A DNA stretch of 64,000 nucleotides from Streptomyces sp. RKND-216. GTDB taxonomy: Bacteria; Actinomycetota; Actinomycetes; Streptomycetales; Streptomycetaceae. How positions within the stretch are numbered: position 1 is the stretch's first letter; each line of letters opens with the position of its first letter. Shown here one piece after another: positions 63,265 through 64,000 of this stretch. A program made the position numbers and the translations under genes. Under the pieces are notes generated by a model. The model made no database searches and was not told where the DNA came from. It was given only the letters and a program-made list of their open reading frames with translations. The DNA lies in assembly GCF_004795255.1 (NCBI RefSeq), contig NZ_SSBQ01000002.1, positions 2,499,501 to 2,563,500 on the forward strand, read 5' to 3'.

Positions 63265-64000
63265 GACTCCTCCTCAGCCGTCCGCACCAGCCGGGCGACC
63301 CAGGCAAGCCCGGCCCACTCGAGCAGTGCGCCGACCGCGAGGCAGCCCAGCCCGACCGGGCTGTGCAGCAGCACGTGCAGCGGTTCGGCTCCCATGGCGG
63401 TGCCGAGCAGCAGCCCGAAGGCCGGAAGCAGCGCGAGCACGACGGCGGTGGAGCGCGGGCCGGCGAGCTGTGCGCGCAGTTCGTCGCGCTGGTCACGTTC
63501 GGCTCGCAGCGCGTCGGCGACCCGGTCCAGGCCGTCGGCGAGGCCCGCCCCTCCGTCGGTGGCGACCTGCCAGCACGCCGCCACTCCCGTGAGGCCGTGC
63601 GCACCGGGCAGTCGCGCCGCCCTGTTCAGCACGGCCGGTACGTCGCCGCCGAACCGCGCGGCGGCCAGCAGCGCCGCGCCCTCCTTCCCCAATCGACCGG
63701 CCCCCGCGCCCAGAAGAGCGCCCGCGGGAAGACGGCCCCCGCGCAGTTCCCCCGCGACATCGGTGCACAGGTCGATGACCGCGTTCTCGGTGCGCTCGGC
63801 GGCCTCCCGTGCCCGGCGCCTCCTCGCGAGCCGTCCGGCCACCGGGACCGTGAAAAGGCCCAGTACGGCCGGAATCCATGACTCGCCCAGGGCGCCGACC
63901 AGGCCACCTGCCGGCAGGCACCACCAGGCTCGCCCCGCGCGGGCCCAGGGCCGCTGGAGAGCCGCGACGGCGCCCCTCGGCAGGCGCTTCCGCGACGCGC
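63261..64000 (-). CDS. Type II secretion F-domain protein (TadB-like), 5' end beyond the window
   Basis: The frame is open to base 64000. Visible part: a membrane helix pair (WWCLPAGGLVGALGESWIPAVLGLFTVP), the F domain (NAVIDLCTDVAGELRGGRLPAGALL, CWQVATDGGAGLADGLDRVADALR), and two C-terminal helices. It is the partner of the TadC-like protein, to which it is translationally coupled. The ATPase (TadA) is expected just outside the window. Confidence 0.88.
   Translation of the reverse strand, partial: ASRKRLPRGAVAALQRPWARAGRAWWCLPAGGLVGALGESWIPAVLGLFTVPVAGRLARRRRAREAAERTENAVIDLCTDVAGELRGGRLPAGALLGAGAGRLGKEGAALLAAARFGGDVPAVLNRAARLPGAHGLTGVAACWQVATDGGAGLADGLDRVADALRAERDQRDELRAQLAGPRSTAVVLALLPAFGLLLGTAMGAEPLHVLLHSPVGLGCLAVGALLEWAGLAWVARLVRTAEEES

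Overview
The window is 64 kb of very GC-rich actinobacterial chromosome. Third codon positions are almost always G or C, GTG and TTG starts are common, and there is a BldG homologue beside an anti-sigma factor, a topoisomerase I with a lysine-repeat tail, and DUF397/DUF5753-type regulators. Together these point to Streptomyces or a very close relative. From memory, the block from the TAP-like protease to the Tad genes (about 42.4-64 kb) follows the order of Streptomyces coelicolor SCO3540-SCO3556. I could not align it here. There is no CRISPR array, integrase, transposase or prophage, so this looks like stable core chromosome with Streptomyces-specific accessory genes between.

Layout. 0-2.1 kb: a PBP4-type D,D-carboxypeptidase cut by the window edge, then inorganic pyrophosphatase. 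2.2-7.1 kb: a lipid cluster of DAG-kinase-like protein and AGPS-type flavoenzyme, divergent from TetR and glycerol-3-phosphate dehydrogenase. 7.2-12.1 kb: a small secreted protein, a GAF-SpoIIE-ATPase phosphatase, a ThrE exporter and a DinB protein. 12.3-14.6 kb: a WhiJ/AbaA/BldB-like triad (XRE-DUF5753, ATP-binding protein, DUF397). 15-24.8 kb: a DUF3048 lipoprotein, an ABC exporter, an MreB/Mbl-like protein, a PAS/GAF SpoIIE phosphatase, TauE/SafE, Rrf2 and a VOC protein. 25.2 kb: initiator tRNA-fMet. 25.4-26.6 kb: a His-rich DUF6153/DUF305 pair. 26.7-32.3 kb: a five-gene lactate/glycolate oxidation operon (glcD, glcF, lutA, lutB, lutC), each gene overlapping the next by 4 nt. 32.3-38 kb: VOC, an MHS transporter coupled to AnmK, an XRE regulator and a purine permease. 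38-41.9 kb: katG divergent from a Fur-family regulator, then DUF389. 42.3 kb: tRNA-Thr(CGU). 42.5-54.5 kb: TAP-like protease, DNA polymerase III delta', a membrane protein-thymidylate kinase fusion, topA, a small membrane protein, a methyltransferase and a lipoprotein. 54.7-57.1 kb: the proton-pumping pyrophosphatase HppA. 57.6-58.6 kb: an ApgA-like anti-sigma factor and BldG. 58.7-61.1 kb: an MrfA-like helicase. 61.1-64 kb: a Tad pilus locus reading toward the helicase.

How the genes work together. Phosphate and lipid metabolism recurs: soluble Ppa, membrane HppA, and the glycerol-phosphate/ether-lipid-type cluster. Partner-switching regulators are dense: two SpoIIE phosphatases, an ATPase of the anti-sigma type, ApgA and BldG. 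Regulators tend to sit beside their likely targets with clear operator-like palindromes: XRE-DUF5753 at 13.3 kb, XRE at 36.3 kb, TetR at 4.8 kb and Fur at 40.4 kb. The strongest leads for something undescribed are the ether-lipid-like cluster with its 20-bp divergent promoter, the hybrid glc-lut operon with a possible leader peptide, the modified ATPase of the DUF397 triad, and the last Tad gene, which has no stop codon in its own territory.
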